NCBI GenBank assembly: GCA_001600355.1
Contig: BCJU01000003.1
Span: forward strand, 996,519 to 1,060,518
Source: Meira nashicola
Lineage: Eukaryota > Basidiomycota > Exobasidiomycetes > Exobasidiales > Brachybasidiaceae
Length of the DNA stretch: 64,000 nucleotides
Direction of reading: 5' to 3'
Positions within the stretch are counted from its first letter, which is position 1. Each line of letters starts with the position of its first letter. The position numbers and the translations under genes were made by a program. The notes beneath the pieces were generated by a model. That model searched no databases. It was not told where the DNA came from and saw only the letters and a program-made list of their open reading frames with translations. Below, piece after piece: positions 32,601 to 43,245 of the stretch.

Positions 32601-32913
32601 CTTCCGTTGATGCGGCGTCTTTGTTTTGATTAACAGAAGAACGTCTTGGAGTAGGATGACGTGCGTTACGTTTTTCGTTTGAACGATTTTCATCTTGCTT
32701 TTCTTCTTTTGAAAAGTGTGCACGAGTGCTGTTCTTCATTACACCTTTTGCTGGTTTTGGTGATTCAGTTTCAGCATTCTCATTTGTAGGATCTGCTTCT
32801 TTCTTGACAGATTGACGTGTTCTCATCGGACTTGGTTGGGTAGGGATTCTTGTTGAGGTTGTTGATTTCTTGGCTTGAACCTTTTTTTGAGAAGGTGCAA
32901 CGACTGCCGGCAT
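29644..32913 (-). CDS. Tandem-RRM RNA-binding protein (RBMS/MSSP-like)
   Basis: Large RNA-binding protein, 1089 residues, starting at ATG 32913. The N-terminal third is Lys/Arg/Ser-rich and disordered. RRM1 lies at about residues 335-405 (TNVYVNNLPPHTSDDDLLRL, RNP1-like CKGYGFIMYEF). RRM2 lies at about 420-500 (SNVYLSNLPQDITPVQLEQL, RNP1-like PRGVGFVRLRD). The closely spaced pair with NVY...NLPP resembles the RBMS/MSSP group and fungal relatives. The C-terminal half is Gln/Asn/Ser-rich with no domain I can name. Targets are unknown; post-transcriptional control is a family-level inference. It is divergent from SEC39. Confidence 0.8.
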   Translation of the reverse strand: MPAVVAPSQKKVQAKKSTTSTRIPTQPSPMRTRQSVKKEADPTNENAETESPKPAKGVMKNSTRAHFSKEEKQDENRSNEKRNARHPTPRRSSVNQNKDAASTEGDNEDNSSVGDASLAHRDQQKRLSRKKRTNYETSIDGSTVSNDSISRNEDGNVPRRRYGNNANRKSDHRKTTSSIGRKMIVLGDSSVTNKEEESFVNEAVTYDNAPKASSPIASNKSQTSPSEPRKSFSEKKEGNKVHRGIVAEMYEHERRLARSNDTNPNGNRSRSGTDVSRSLSSHLGQSPAAINAPISPLAFGLPGIATAINANSTPPADASLSPFGISPYAEPGTSWTTNVYVNNLPPHTSDDDLLRLGSCFGRVKSHKAIINQENGLCKGYGFIMYEFLHDAELAIQQLPLHGLATSWAKESFSSKLRRMADSTTSNVYLSNLPQDITPVQLEQLFSPHEVISLRILTDGTSGKPRGVGFVRLRDRHVAHECIERLNGMVFPNQDTPLQARFADSEAQKQFKLCARAQLSKEDGDQSGESGEKSESSVNNAPKSSVKNDTSGPAFATALKQNGVQHTWTGFPTPASQAGGFSPLVGFMSPAFNAGFQAAAPTFSPQVAGLPNFITPEAFVGGFAYDPVNNLIGRNDQHIGNQHILATDPAMSHRIDWLAAAQQHYNQQQTRLSQDLYNAHPFGDNFTVPNPLGVHPPTLPTGFTGWPKSRNGSNNNGRTKPMAATYLPPDLALQHARALMEKSTQHHAAMASNTASTNPSNVGLTQQHVEHERADLLKMLKEASDNLAKLRTSQQEDQRGKAAGEEQTNKQEITENSLGLTNVPTLPNHDSTKVNQVNPRRSSNPQSYFSLSTSKSAPLIGSSNATPIGPMRTSVSATSLSPLRFLYSKDPNAPISVEAVDLNNPSPSEKTDQSTDDYNSESENNRIPTPMPGSGQKEGSVFHGDGEPDALNDHPSTVLEEEKENTTNGESEAHDSSYTSAATTTSTHDDDDNQERKGRESIVGQDVFQSGTGLDGQKDSMIVKLISNINMPPPHSIMMFKNTPTTQSTIGSGRNRSKSVVIHAPFDDVPVSPSQASGEDNEGALSMTQS

Positions 32914-33846
32914 GATGATGATGGAAAAAATGCGGGAAATACAAAGAGAGGTCTTCTTTGATGGGATAAAAGCCGATGATATGCTCTTTTTTCTATGCAG
33001 GAGAGAGAGATGTGGGTAGAGGATAAGTAGGATGGTGTGTTGATGATGATGCTTGATGTGAAGAAAGATGAATAGGAATGAAAGATGATCTTGCTGTTAG
33101 GGGGAATTGGGACCAAGTTGATGAAGGTGGGAGGGAAAAAGAGAAAATGGACAAGGAAGACTGCTTTTAAAGATGTCCCGAAGCGAGAAGGACATAAAAT
33201 TTGTCATTCAAACAAATCTACGTTAAAAAGCAAAATTTAGCAATCCTGCTCAGTTTTGTCAAGCTTGGTTGACCATCCGTTGATCCTACGTTCACCTCCA
33301 CAACGACTCAATGGTAGAAAGACCTCGTCCATAAATGCCCTTTTTGACTCTGAAATGGTGGACAGAGCCTGAATTGCGAAAATATGCATTAAATGAATTT
33401 TCAGAGCCGAGTACGTTTTCATTTACCGAGTGCTCTTTATAATCAACTTTTCGATTTCACATCGATACATGTACTATACAATTGCACAGATTATTCTTAG
33501 TGAAAGATTCATTATTATCACAGCATCAGCTATATCGTAACTTGTCATTCGGTACAGATTTAGCATGCTTGATTGATTGGGTGTACAAAAGCAGAAAGAC
33601 TTGTACCTTTACTCGTGTATGCAAGCTTGCAAGCTTGAGAAGAAAGCACAAGATTGCAAAAGTACGTACGGCGGCTTAGCCTGCGAATTCGCGTCAAAAG
33701 CAGGCGCTAGCCTTTGCGTGCACACACCACATCACTTTGTGCGTTACCCCATCGACTAACATTCTTCTCAAGGTCATTCCTTACCATCAATCGACATCAC
33801 ATTGTGGAAGAGAAGTTCTTCCGATGTTCCAACTTAACAGGAAAAG
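32914..33846. promoter_or_regulatory. Divergent promoter region, RRM gene/SEC39
   Basis: Gene-free 933 bases. It includes CT/GA-rich tracts just upstream of the RRM gene. A 16-base perfect palindrome CAAGCTTGCAAGCTTG lies at 33622-33637 and GCGAATTCGC at 33683-33692. The short ORFs here show no domain. Confidence 0.5.
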
Positions 33847-36800
33847 ATGACAAGCAGAGAGAATAGACGGCTTAAACGCCGATGGCTGTATGCTATCGGA
33901 GCTATCAAGATCGATTCTAGAGCGGCATCTTCTTCATCTATAGTCCCATTAAATCAAGCATTGATTGATGAAACATTGGGAACCATTGATGGAGAGGAAA
34001 ATAATCTATGGGTAGCAACAGCATGTATTGATGCGATCAGATCAGGACTATCTCCATTGCAGGATGATCCAGTACTACTTCGGCATATCCTTGCACTTGG
34101 CTTACGGGCAACAGAAAGCAGTACTCGTTCAGCTGAGGATGCACTTGATGGTCCCGAGCAAACACTTCACCTTTTAGCGGCAAGGGCCACAATTCTTCGA
34201 TTCGTACGTTTATTGGATGTATGGAATAAAGTATTCGGACCTGAAGCAGATCGATTCGCATCACGATGGGATGTCAACTCTGGCAAAGATGATGAGAACA
34301 AAGCGGTTGATAATGAAGAGGATGACTATGATGCATGGGCAGAACTAGCAGAAACAACACCATCTCCAATAGCACCACAAAGTGTACGCTCATCTGCTTT
34401 GACTTTCGTCTTATCGTCTCCAGTGCGTAAAGCAATGGAATTGGCAATGGCTGGACAGGCTTTACAGTTGAGCTCCTTCTTACGAGCATTACCCAAAGCC
34501 TTGGCAACAGAAATCTTTCCTCAGCGGTATGCGATCGTGAAAGCTTTGTTGATTTCTTCAGCTGTACTTCAGACAGATTTATCAATCTTGGTCAGATCGG
34601 AGGTATTGCCAAGTGTAATAGATGAAAAGGAGTCGGGAGTATGGATTCGAATAGGACAGCCCAGACCACAAGATGAACAAGACTTTACTGATTTGCCAGG
34701 TATTCAACGATTACTCCAGGAGAGGAAGCTATTGATTCGTGATACTCAGATTCTCGATTTTGGGGACATTGTAGCCAATGAAGCTCTGGGCCCTATCTCT
34801 ATTATGAATTTCTATAGAGACACAATACTGGATATCGAAAAGCAAACAGGTTCAGTATCCTTTGCGGTTCAATTAGCAACATTCACAACATCAAACACAT
34901 TGGGCGGAAAGTTCAATGATGAGATTGTAAGACTGTCAGAAGATCTTCGATTATTCGTCCCTCTAATTCATGGACGAGCAACTTCCACGGAGGCAAGACA
35001 ATGGTCCTTGCAAAGTTTTCGCAGAGCTTTACAGTCAGCTTCGGATCCCAACGCTTGTGTCAGTTTGGCTGCCTTGTATCTTGAGAACGTTCAGGATCGC
35101 AATAACGCTTTGGAAGCACTCCGGAATGGTGTGTTGCCTCTTTTCCGAGCTTCAATCACACGAAGCTTCACATCTTCGGCCGACAGTGCAACTCTTACGA
35201 GCAAAGTACGATCACGCATTATCGAGCTGTACCTTCTTCTTGCTGAAAAAGGCAAATTATCAACATTATCGTACTTGCTGCTGTCTGACGATGACTCTCT
35301 CGTTGTGCTCGATCTTGACAGGAAAGCACAAATTTTGCTAGCAATCATTTTGACTTCAGAAGTGACTGATAGGAGAATATTGGACGTATTGCAGAACATG
35401 GTCAGCACTTTGGGTTCCTCCATGGTACACTTGAATCAAGCTGATCGGCAAAACGCCTCTGAGGGTGGCAAGCCCTTGAAAGATATAGTTACATCCACCT
35501 TGACCCGATCCAGCTCGATTCAGCCAACACCGTCTGTGGTCTTTAAATTGTTCAATGAGAGCAATATCATGGAATTGACAAATTATCTGCAAAGGGCTCA
35601 AGCATGCCAGCAAGCTGCACTTCGCCTATCGATATTTGTCGACTCTGTGAAAGTGGCATGGCTAGCAAGTATGGAAGGCAATAGAGACGAACAGTTGGCT
35701 GGCGTCACACGTCTAGTTCGATCCTTCAGCAGGAGTGCAAGCCACGCACAAATGTATTCGCAATTTGCCAACTCTTTACGTGCGGATGCGGGTCCAAGAC
35801 AGGCATTCGATCAGATCAGTAGAAAAGATGTTGCGAAAATAGTGTTGGAAGGTGCATCTCGTGTTGGAGATATACACATCTTCGATCAGGTTCTTCGAAG
35901 CGAAACAAATGAAATTCTGGATTCAGAAGAGCAAGAAGATATCATCGTGGATGCTTCTGAGGAGCTCTATGACAATTCGACTTCGGCTAATCTTCATCAA
36001 GGAGATATGAAGATGGCATACGATTTGCTATCAAGGGCACCTCAAGCAAACGATTCAAAGCGTGTACAACAGTTCAAAGCTTTCATCGAAGCAACATCTC
36101 GTCTTTGTTCGTTCCGTGTCCCTTCCAAAATTCATGCCAATGCACTTCTGCTACCAATCGAGATTCGTATCTCATCCGATCGTTTGGACCTTATCCGTCG
36201 CTTGCTTGGCACACGAAGTGATGCTTACAGAACCCCGGATATGATACTAGATGTCGCTTACAAACTCTGTGCTATTCCACCAGGGGCAAGAGGGGACACA
36301 TCTGCGGGAAGTATTCCAAGCAAAATTTTAGTGGAGAACTCCACTTTGGCGATGCTGACAGATGCTGCTCTATCTCAAGGTGATTATACTAGCGCTCAAG
36401 GTTTTTGTGAACGATTGGTAACAAATGCTTTGAATTTGGGAAAACGTGTGGAGCAAAGTCGATCTGATCAAAGCGGAAGTGTATCAAAGCAAACAGTAGA
36501 ATTATATGAAGAAGTGACCAGTTTAGCCCATCGAACTTGTCATCAATTATCCAAGCAGCCCGATTGGACAGATCACGCAAGCAGATTACGTTGGGCTGGA
36601 TTCGCATTGGCATTTTGTCCAGCAGAACAATTAGGGAAATACATGGAAAATTGGAGAAAGATTGCTCATGAATTCGAGCAAGAAATACAAGCGAACCCAC
36701 CCAAGATCTTTGTGGATGAACTGCATAGAGGTGGATTATCTCGTGGAGGTGTAAGTGCAGCTTCTCTTGGCGGCGGATTGAGCGCAGCTTTACAAGCAAG

Positions 36801-37227
36801 TACGGGTGGTTTAAGTGCTGCTGGATTAGCAGCTTTAAGTCAATTTGGAGGAAGTTTAGAATCTTATGCAAATCCTTTAGGTGCTTTATTCTCACGTGGT
36901 CCATCAGCAATAAGACCTTTGGGGTCGAACAATGGATCAACAAATTTGACAAGGAGTGGATCGCAAAGATCCAACTCTTCGGTACAAAATTCTTCTCAAG
37001 CTGCTGGCGTACATGGTGATGTTCAAACCAATACAAATAATACAGGAAGTCCTATTTCCCGTGCTGCAAGATTGTTTGACGGCTTAGGCGGTCCCGGTCA
37101 TGCTGATGGTCATTCTTCATCATCCGGTGGTGGCACGCCTTCTGAAGGTATGCCAGGTTATATGGATCCTGCCGAAAGGGCAGCCAGGGCCGCTCGAAGA
37201 TTTTTTAGTGGATTTGGTGCAGGTTAA
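33847..37227 (+). CDS. SEC39: Sec39-domain protein of the Dsl1/NRZ tethering complex
   Basis: Likely subunit of the ER tether that captures COPI vesicles for Golgi-to-ER retrieval. The 1126-residue protein starts at ATG 33847. It is mainly helical. The best family evidence is the segment FYRDTILDIEKQTGSVSFAV and the later DEIVRLSEDLRLFVPLIH, at about residues 320-375. This matches the pattern of the Sec39 domain in NBAS and fungal Sec39. The remainder, to about residue 950, is alpha-solenoid-like. The last 150 residues are Gly/Ser-rich and disordered with ARAARRFFSGFGAG at the end. It is larger than yeast Sec39 (about 700 residues). The 3' end converges on UGM1, with an inverted repeat in between. 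Confidence 0.68.
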   Translation: MTSRENRRLKRRWLYAIGAIKIDSRAASSSSIVPLNQALIDETLGTIDGEENNLWVATACIDAIRSGLSPLQDDPVLLRHILALGLRATESSTRSAEDALDGPEQTLHLLAARATILRFVRLLDVWNKVFGPEADRFASRWDVNSGKDDENKAVDNEEDDYDAWAELAETTPSPIAPQSVRSSALTFVLSSPVRKAMELAMAGQALQLSSFLRALPKALATEIFPQRYAIVKALLISSAVLQTDLSILVRSEVLPSVIDEKESGVWIRIGQPRPQDEQDFTDLPGIQRLLQERKLLIRDTQILDFGDIVANEALGPISIMNFYRDTILDIEKQTGSVSFAVQLATFTTSNTLGGKFNDEIVRLSEDLRLFVPLIHGRATSTEARQWSLQSFRRALQSASDPNACVSLAALYLENVQDRNNALEALRNGVLPLFRASITRSFTSSADSATLTSKVRSRIIELYLLLAEKGKLSTLSYLLLSDDDSLVVLDLDRKAQILLAIILTSEVTDRRILDVLQNMVSTLGSSMVHLNQADRQNASEGGKPLKDIVTSTLTRSSSIQPTPSVVFKLFNESNIMELTNYLQRAQACQQAALRLSIFVDSVKVAWLASMEGNRDEQLAGVTRLVRSFSRSASHAQMYSQFANSLRADAGPRQAFDQISRKDVAKIVLEGASRVGDIHIFDQVLRSETNEILDSEEQEDIIVDASEELYDNSTSANLHQGDMKMAYDLLSRAPQANDSKRVQQFKAFIEATSRLCSFRVPSKIHANALLLPIEIRISSDRLDLIRRLLGTRSDAYRTPDMILDVAYKLCAIPPGARGDTSAGSIPSKILVENSTLAMLTDAALSQGDYTSAQGFCERLVTNALNLGKRVEQSRSDQSGSVSKQTVELYEEVTSLAHRTCHQLSKQPDWTDHASRLRWAGFALAFCPAEQLGKYMENWRKIAHEFEQEIQANPPKIFVDELHRGGLSRGGVSAASLGGGLSAALQASTGGLSAAGLAALSQFGGSLESYANPLGALFSRGPSAIRPLGSNNGSTNLTRSGSQRSNSSVQNSSQAAGVHGDVQTNTNNTGSPISRAARLFDGLGGPGHADGHSSSSGGGTPSEGMPGYMDPAERAARAARRFFSGFGAG

Positions 37228-37668
37228 ACGAAGGCCAGGAACGTTTGTTGGCGTACGCCTACACGCGAAAAGAATTCTAGTGTGAAATCCCCGCTTTAAG
37301 GGCACAAATCGTTATTTTAAGCGGGGGAATTTAACGATTTGTGCCCTTAAAGCGGGGATTTCACACTAGAATTGCTGCCTGATGTATTTTTACAGCTTAA
37401 ATAAAAGATAAGCTAAAGAGATATTTTAGAAAGTGTCTAGAATTTGTGTTTGTATAAGGTATGAGATGATATTCGCTTGAGAGGTAGGTACAAAAGTTGT
37501 ACAGAGATCGAGATGAAGATCTATATAGTGCACAAAGATAAAAAAAGTGCGAACCGAGTCTATGTGGATTCCAGACTCTAAAAGTGATACAAAGTTAGGA
37601 GAGACATCTTCTCTAGAAGATATAAAACAAAACAGCTTCTAGGCATGAATAGATGATTGCGGCCCGGT
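37228..37668. other. Convergent 3' intergenic region, SEC39/UGM1, with foldback
   Basis: Contains the 3' UTRs of both genes and a strong inverted repeat (listed separately). The rest is AT-rich with no gene. Confidence 0.6.
37273..37373. repeat. Perfect 42-bp inverted repeat (foldback) with 17-base loop
   Basis: The left arm 37273-37314 and right arm 37332-37373 are exact reverse complements by base-by-base reading. The 17-base spacer 37315-37331 contains AAGCGGGG and so partly repeats the arm. It lies 45 bases after the SEC39 stop and about 300 bases beyond the UGM1 stop. Either transcript reading through would form a long hairpin. I see no target-site duplication and no coding capacity. 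It could be a MITE-like foldback, a solo hairpin element or an unusual 3' processing structure. Confidence 0.9.
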
Positions 37669-40098
<2,430 letters not shown>

Positions 40099-40912
40099 TT
40101 ATGGCAATACTGTAGCAACGATTCGTCTGCTATGCTTGGCAGCACGGAATTCTGTGAAGAGGAAATGAAAAAAGGGAGTCAGTGATTAAATCAGACAAAA
40201 GAATAAATAAATAAATAAAGCGAAACATACCACAAAGATAAATGCCTTGCCAAGTTCCCAAATTTAAACGACCGTCAGTGATTGGAATTGTGATTGAAGA
40301 ACCAAAAAGGGAAGCTTTCGTATGACTTGCACTATCATCAGGTCCTTCATCAGTATGTTTCCATGGTAAAGATTCAGGAACGATCCGATCCATTGCCATA
40401 TTCATATCCGTTCGAACAGTTGAATCATAATTTTCATTTACGCTTAAAGCAGCAGATGTATGTTGAATGAATAAAGTTAATAAACCTGCTTTTACGTTTC
40501 GAAGGCCTTCATGAATTTCCCTTTCTACAGATGGTGTAACCAAATGACATCCTTTGCTTGCGCTTGGAAGTGTAAAAGTCTTTTGCCAAACCATTTTTGA
40601 TTGTATTAAATCGGATCTAGATTGAAGATTGTTTGTTGTTTGTCTTTTGAATGGTTTTGTGTATGTATGATAAGATAATATACCAGGATTGAAAGATAAT
40701 ATGAATCCTGCTAAAACGATCAATGCAACAACGTGTAAAGGATCTAAACCACAATTCACTCTTGCCCTTCTTTTACGATAAATGTGATCTTCGTTATTAT
40801 GTGGTGATTGTGAATAAAGTGTATCGGGTTCACTTTCTTTCGATTTTTCACGTTGTCTAATCGTACTTTTTGATGGATGTGAAGGAGGAGGTGGATATGT
40901 AGTTGCAGACAT
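40099..40912 (-). CDS. YjbQ/UPF0047-family protein with N-terminal membrane anchor, two exons
   Basis: The C-terminal 138 residues (from M107) form a complete YjbQ domain, a small conserved family with reported weak thiamine-phosphate synthase activity and no firm role. Motifs include FIQHTSAALSVNENYD, HTDEGPDDSASHTKA and LGTWQGIYLCEFR. A 79-nt GTATGT...CAG intron (40152-40230) interrupts the last motif; exon 2 encodes the family-typical ending RRIVATVLP. The chosen start, ATG 40912, adds 106 residues: a polar basic stretch, then a hydrophobic helix at about residues 57-75, then a linker. An internal start at ATG 40594 would give the standard soluble protein. Total 244 residues. The extension is unusual for the family. 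Confidence 0.85.
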
Positions 40913-41298
40913 TTTGACGAACAAGAAGAAATGATGCAGCACGCAGTTTCTTGTTGTGTTTCTAGTTTTCCCTTCTTAAATGCCAATGCACGCGACACGT
41001 TAACACTGCTATTGTGCCTGGACAATGCGATAGACCTCCACCTCAATATCAATCAAGTTTTTCTCTTAAATCAAACATTGCTCTTGGTATTGAATGCGTA
41101 ATCCACAATGGCTTTTATACATTGGATGAAGATGAAGAAAAAAAGAGAGACGATTATGAAAGTGTATAAGAGCATCGATGAGATGTCAAATCGTCGGAAT
41201 AAGGAAAAAAAAGAGATAAAACAACAATTATAGACGAAATAGGTACAAGAATGGTGAATATACAGATAATAAGGAAAACTTTTGTGATTCAAACCCAA
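40913..41298. other. Spacer between ATF1 3' end and YjbQ-family gene start
   Basis: AT-rich 386 bases with purine-rich tracts, holding the promoter of the YjbQ-family gene and the ATF1 3' UTR. No further feature is seen. Confidence 0.45.
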
Positions 41299-43107
41299 TT
41301 AAACAGCATGAATGGAATTTTGACGATGAGCTTTTCCATTATTGTACTGTGGTCCAGAGTGTGTTGGAATATGCGTTTGTCTTGGAATGTGATTTTGGTA
41401 TTGACCATTTCCAAGCATGCTTGCGTTCGAAGTTGCTGCTGCTGCTGCCGCTGCCATTGCATGGATGTTGCTATGAGGAACTTGGGTCATACCAGTTGGG
41501 ATCATGTTTGTAGGCATGCCAATCTGACCACTTACGCTATGTCTTCCCATTTGATCGCCTCCGCCACCAGGCATTGATCCTGCATTAGGTACACCATGAT
41601 TTGCCATTTGTCTTTGAGCGTGCATCAATTGAGATTTCAAAAACATCACTTCATTTCGTAATGCAGCAACGGTACCTTGCAAATTATCATTATCCGATTG
41701 CAAATATTCAACTTTCGCTTGTAAAGAAGCAAGCCATGCTTTTTTACGTTGACGACATTTGAGTGCAGCTTGTCGATTTCGTTCCAAGAAATTCTTTCTT
41801 TTCTCGTCATCATCACCTCCAAATTCGTCAGCGTTACTCTCGTGACTACTGGCTCCTGATCTGAAATTCTTATTCATCTCATCAATCAATTCATCACTTT
41901 CAGGAGAACCGCCTGCCAATTCATCTTTGTTGTTTTTGCTCTTCTTTGTCGAAAATTGTTTTCCGTCAAGACCCGATTTACGTTTTCCATTCTTTGACTG
42001 TTGTGGCGGTGATTGATTATGCATAGGAGCATTGTTGTACAAATTTTGAACGTTAGACATATCCACTGAACCATCATCTCGTTTAGCAAGTTCTTGCTGA
42101 GCTTGGCTGAGAAGGAATAGACCACTGGCAGCTTGACCGTCTTCTTTTCCATTTGCTCCGTCATTTGGTTTTGATTTAGAAATTCGCATATTCTGGTGTC
42201 CTTGCTGACGTCCATTATCTTGCTCTCCGTTGTGTTGAACGCCATTTTTTCCTTCATTGTTGTTTCCCGGTGTTTCAGGATGCGATGATAAAGCTTGATT
42301 GGTGTTTGCGTGAATATCAATCGGATTACCACTCAAAGCTGACAGAGTGTTTGGAGTAATTGTTGCTCCGGATAAACCGGGACCGCTACCATTCGTTACC
42401 ATTGCAAGGAAAGCGGCAGTGTTTGGACTTGGGGGAGGGTAAGAGCCAGAAGTAGCGCCTAAAGGTGTCAAACCTGTTTTGAAATTTGTCAAATCTGGTG
42501 TTAATCCTGTTCGGAATGAGTTTGGATCAAATGAATTTTGCGGTCCAGCTAGCATAGCAGGTGATAATGGTCCCGATCGTAGAGATCCTGTCAAAGATGA
42601 TCCCCATGGATAATGCATTCCATTCTCTTGACTAGCTGGAGATGCAATACTAGCCACAGGCGGTAAGACACGCTTCGAAGACGATGATCCGTTTCCATTT
42701 GGCGTTTGTGGACCTTCGTTTGTACCTTTCTTTTTATCCTCGTTTCCATCTTCCACTCCACTTTCTGATTTTGTAGACTTTTGATTTGGTTTCTTTGTAC
42801 CTTTGTTTGTCCTTCCTGCTTCAGGGGATTCAGATCTTCCAGGTTTGGAAGAGAAAGATTGTTCAAACGGATTTGGCTCTAGATGATGTCGAGATGCTTG
42901 TGTGCTCGGTCTTGCGGCCGGACGTGAAGGTCCTGCTGTATCTTTGCCTGAATGAACATAACGTGACCGTGAAGTAGCAATGGGCGAAGGTGAAGGCCGT
43001 CGGGGCATAAATTTGGTTTGTGTATGATTTGCATTAGCAAAATATGGGGAAGAGGGAGAGAAAGAAGGAGCGATGTCTAGGTCAATAAGACGATCTTTGG
43101 AAAGCAT
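41299..43107 (-). CDS. ATF1: Atf1/CREB-type bZIP transcription factor
   Basis: Stress-response transcription factor expected to bind CRE-like sites and to act downstream of a Hog1/Sty1 MAPK. The 602-residue protein starts at ATG 43107. A Ser/Pro-rich N-terminus is followed by a segment typical of fungal Aft1/Atf1 regulatory domains at about residues 155-240 (GPLSPAMLAGPQ, RTGLTPDLTNFKTGLTPLG, SPNTAAFLAMV). The bZIP lies at about 435-500, with basic region ERNRQAALKCRQRKK and heptad leucines through VEYLQSDNDNLQ. The C-terminus is Gly/Met/Ala-rich. Several SP/TP sites would suit MAPK control. Upstream sequence suggests a leader intron and an overlapping uORF. Confidence 0.88.
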   Translation of the reverse strand: MLSKDRLIDLDIAPSFSPSSPYFANANHTQTKFMPRRPSPSPIATSRSRYVHSGKDTAGPSRPAARPSTQASRHHLEPNPFEQSFSSKPGRSESPEAGRTNKGTKKPNQKSTKSESGVEDGNEDKKKGTNEGPQTPNGNGSSSSKRVLPPVASIASPASQENGMHYPWGSSLTGSLRSGPLSPAMLAGPQNSFDPNSFRTGLTPDLTNFKTGLTPLGATSGSYPPPSPNTAAFLAMVTNGSGPGLSGATITPNTLSALSGNPIDIHANTNQALSSHPETPGNNNEGKNGVQHNGEQDNGRQQGHQNMRISKSKPNDGANGKEDGQAASGLFLLSQAQQELAKRDDGSVDMSNVQNLYNNAPMHNQSPPQQSKNGKRKSGLDGKQFSTKKSKNNKDELAGGSPESDELIDEMNKNFRSGASSHESNADEFGGDDDEKRKNFLERNRQAALKCRQRKKAWLASLQAKVEYLQSDNDNLQGTVAALRNEVMFLKSQLMHAQRQMANHGVPNAGSMPGGGGDQMGRHSVSGQIGMPTNMIPTGMTQVPHSNIHAMAAAAAAATSNASMLGNGQYQNHIPRQTHIPTHSGPQYNNGKAHRQNSIHAV

Positions 43108-43120
43108 GATAATGACATGT

Positions 43121-43245
43121 CTCTTGAGGTGATGGCAAGGATGCTATTCATAGAAGATTGACATGACATCCATCATTTTACTTTTGTTTGGTCTCGATGG
43201 TATGCACTTACCTGTCATTTCCGATGTCGATGCTATTGCTGCCAT
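43121..43245 (-). promoter_or_regulatory. Putative ATF1 leader intron and overlapping uORF
   Basis: On the minus strand an ATG at 43245 opens a short frame ending at a consensus donor CAG/GTAAGT (exon end 43212). A candidate acceptor CAAG ends at 43123, giving an 89-nt intron. After this splice the small frame continues past and overlaps the ATF1 ATG (43107) in another frame for a total of about 24 codons. None of the simple joins puts the upstream ATG in frame with ATF1. This is read from sequence only. Confidence 0.4.

Noticed and set aside
37260..37390. Target-site duplication flanking the foldback
   Set aside because: The bases on each side do not repeat beyond a single G, so transposition is not supported by this sign.
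37540..37600. tRNA-like GCGAACC / GATTCC strings downstream of SEC39
   Set aside because: No acceptor stem, D-arm or anticodon arm can be folded around them; no tRNA gene is claimed anywhere in the window.
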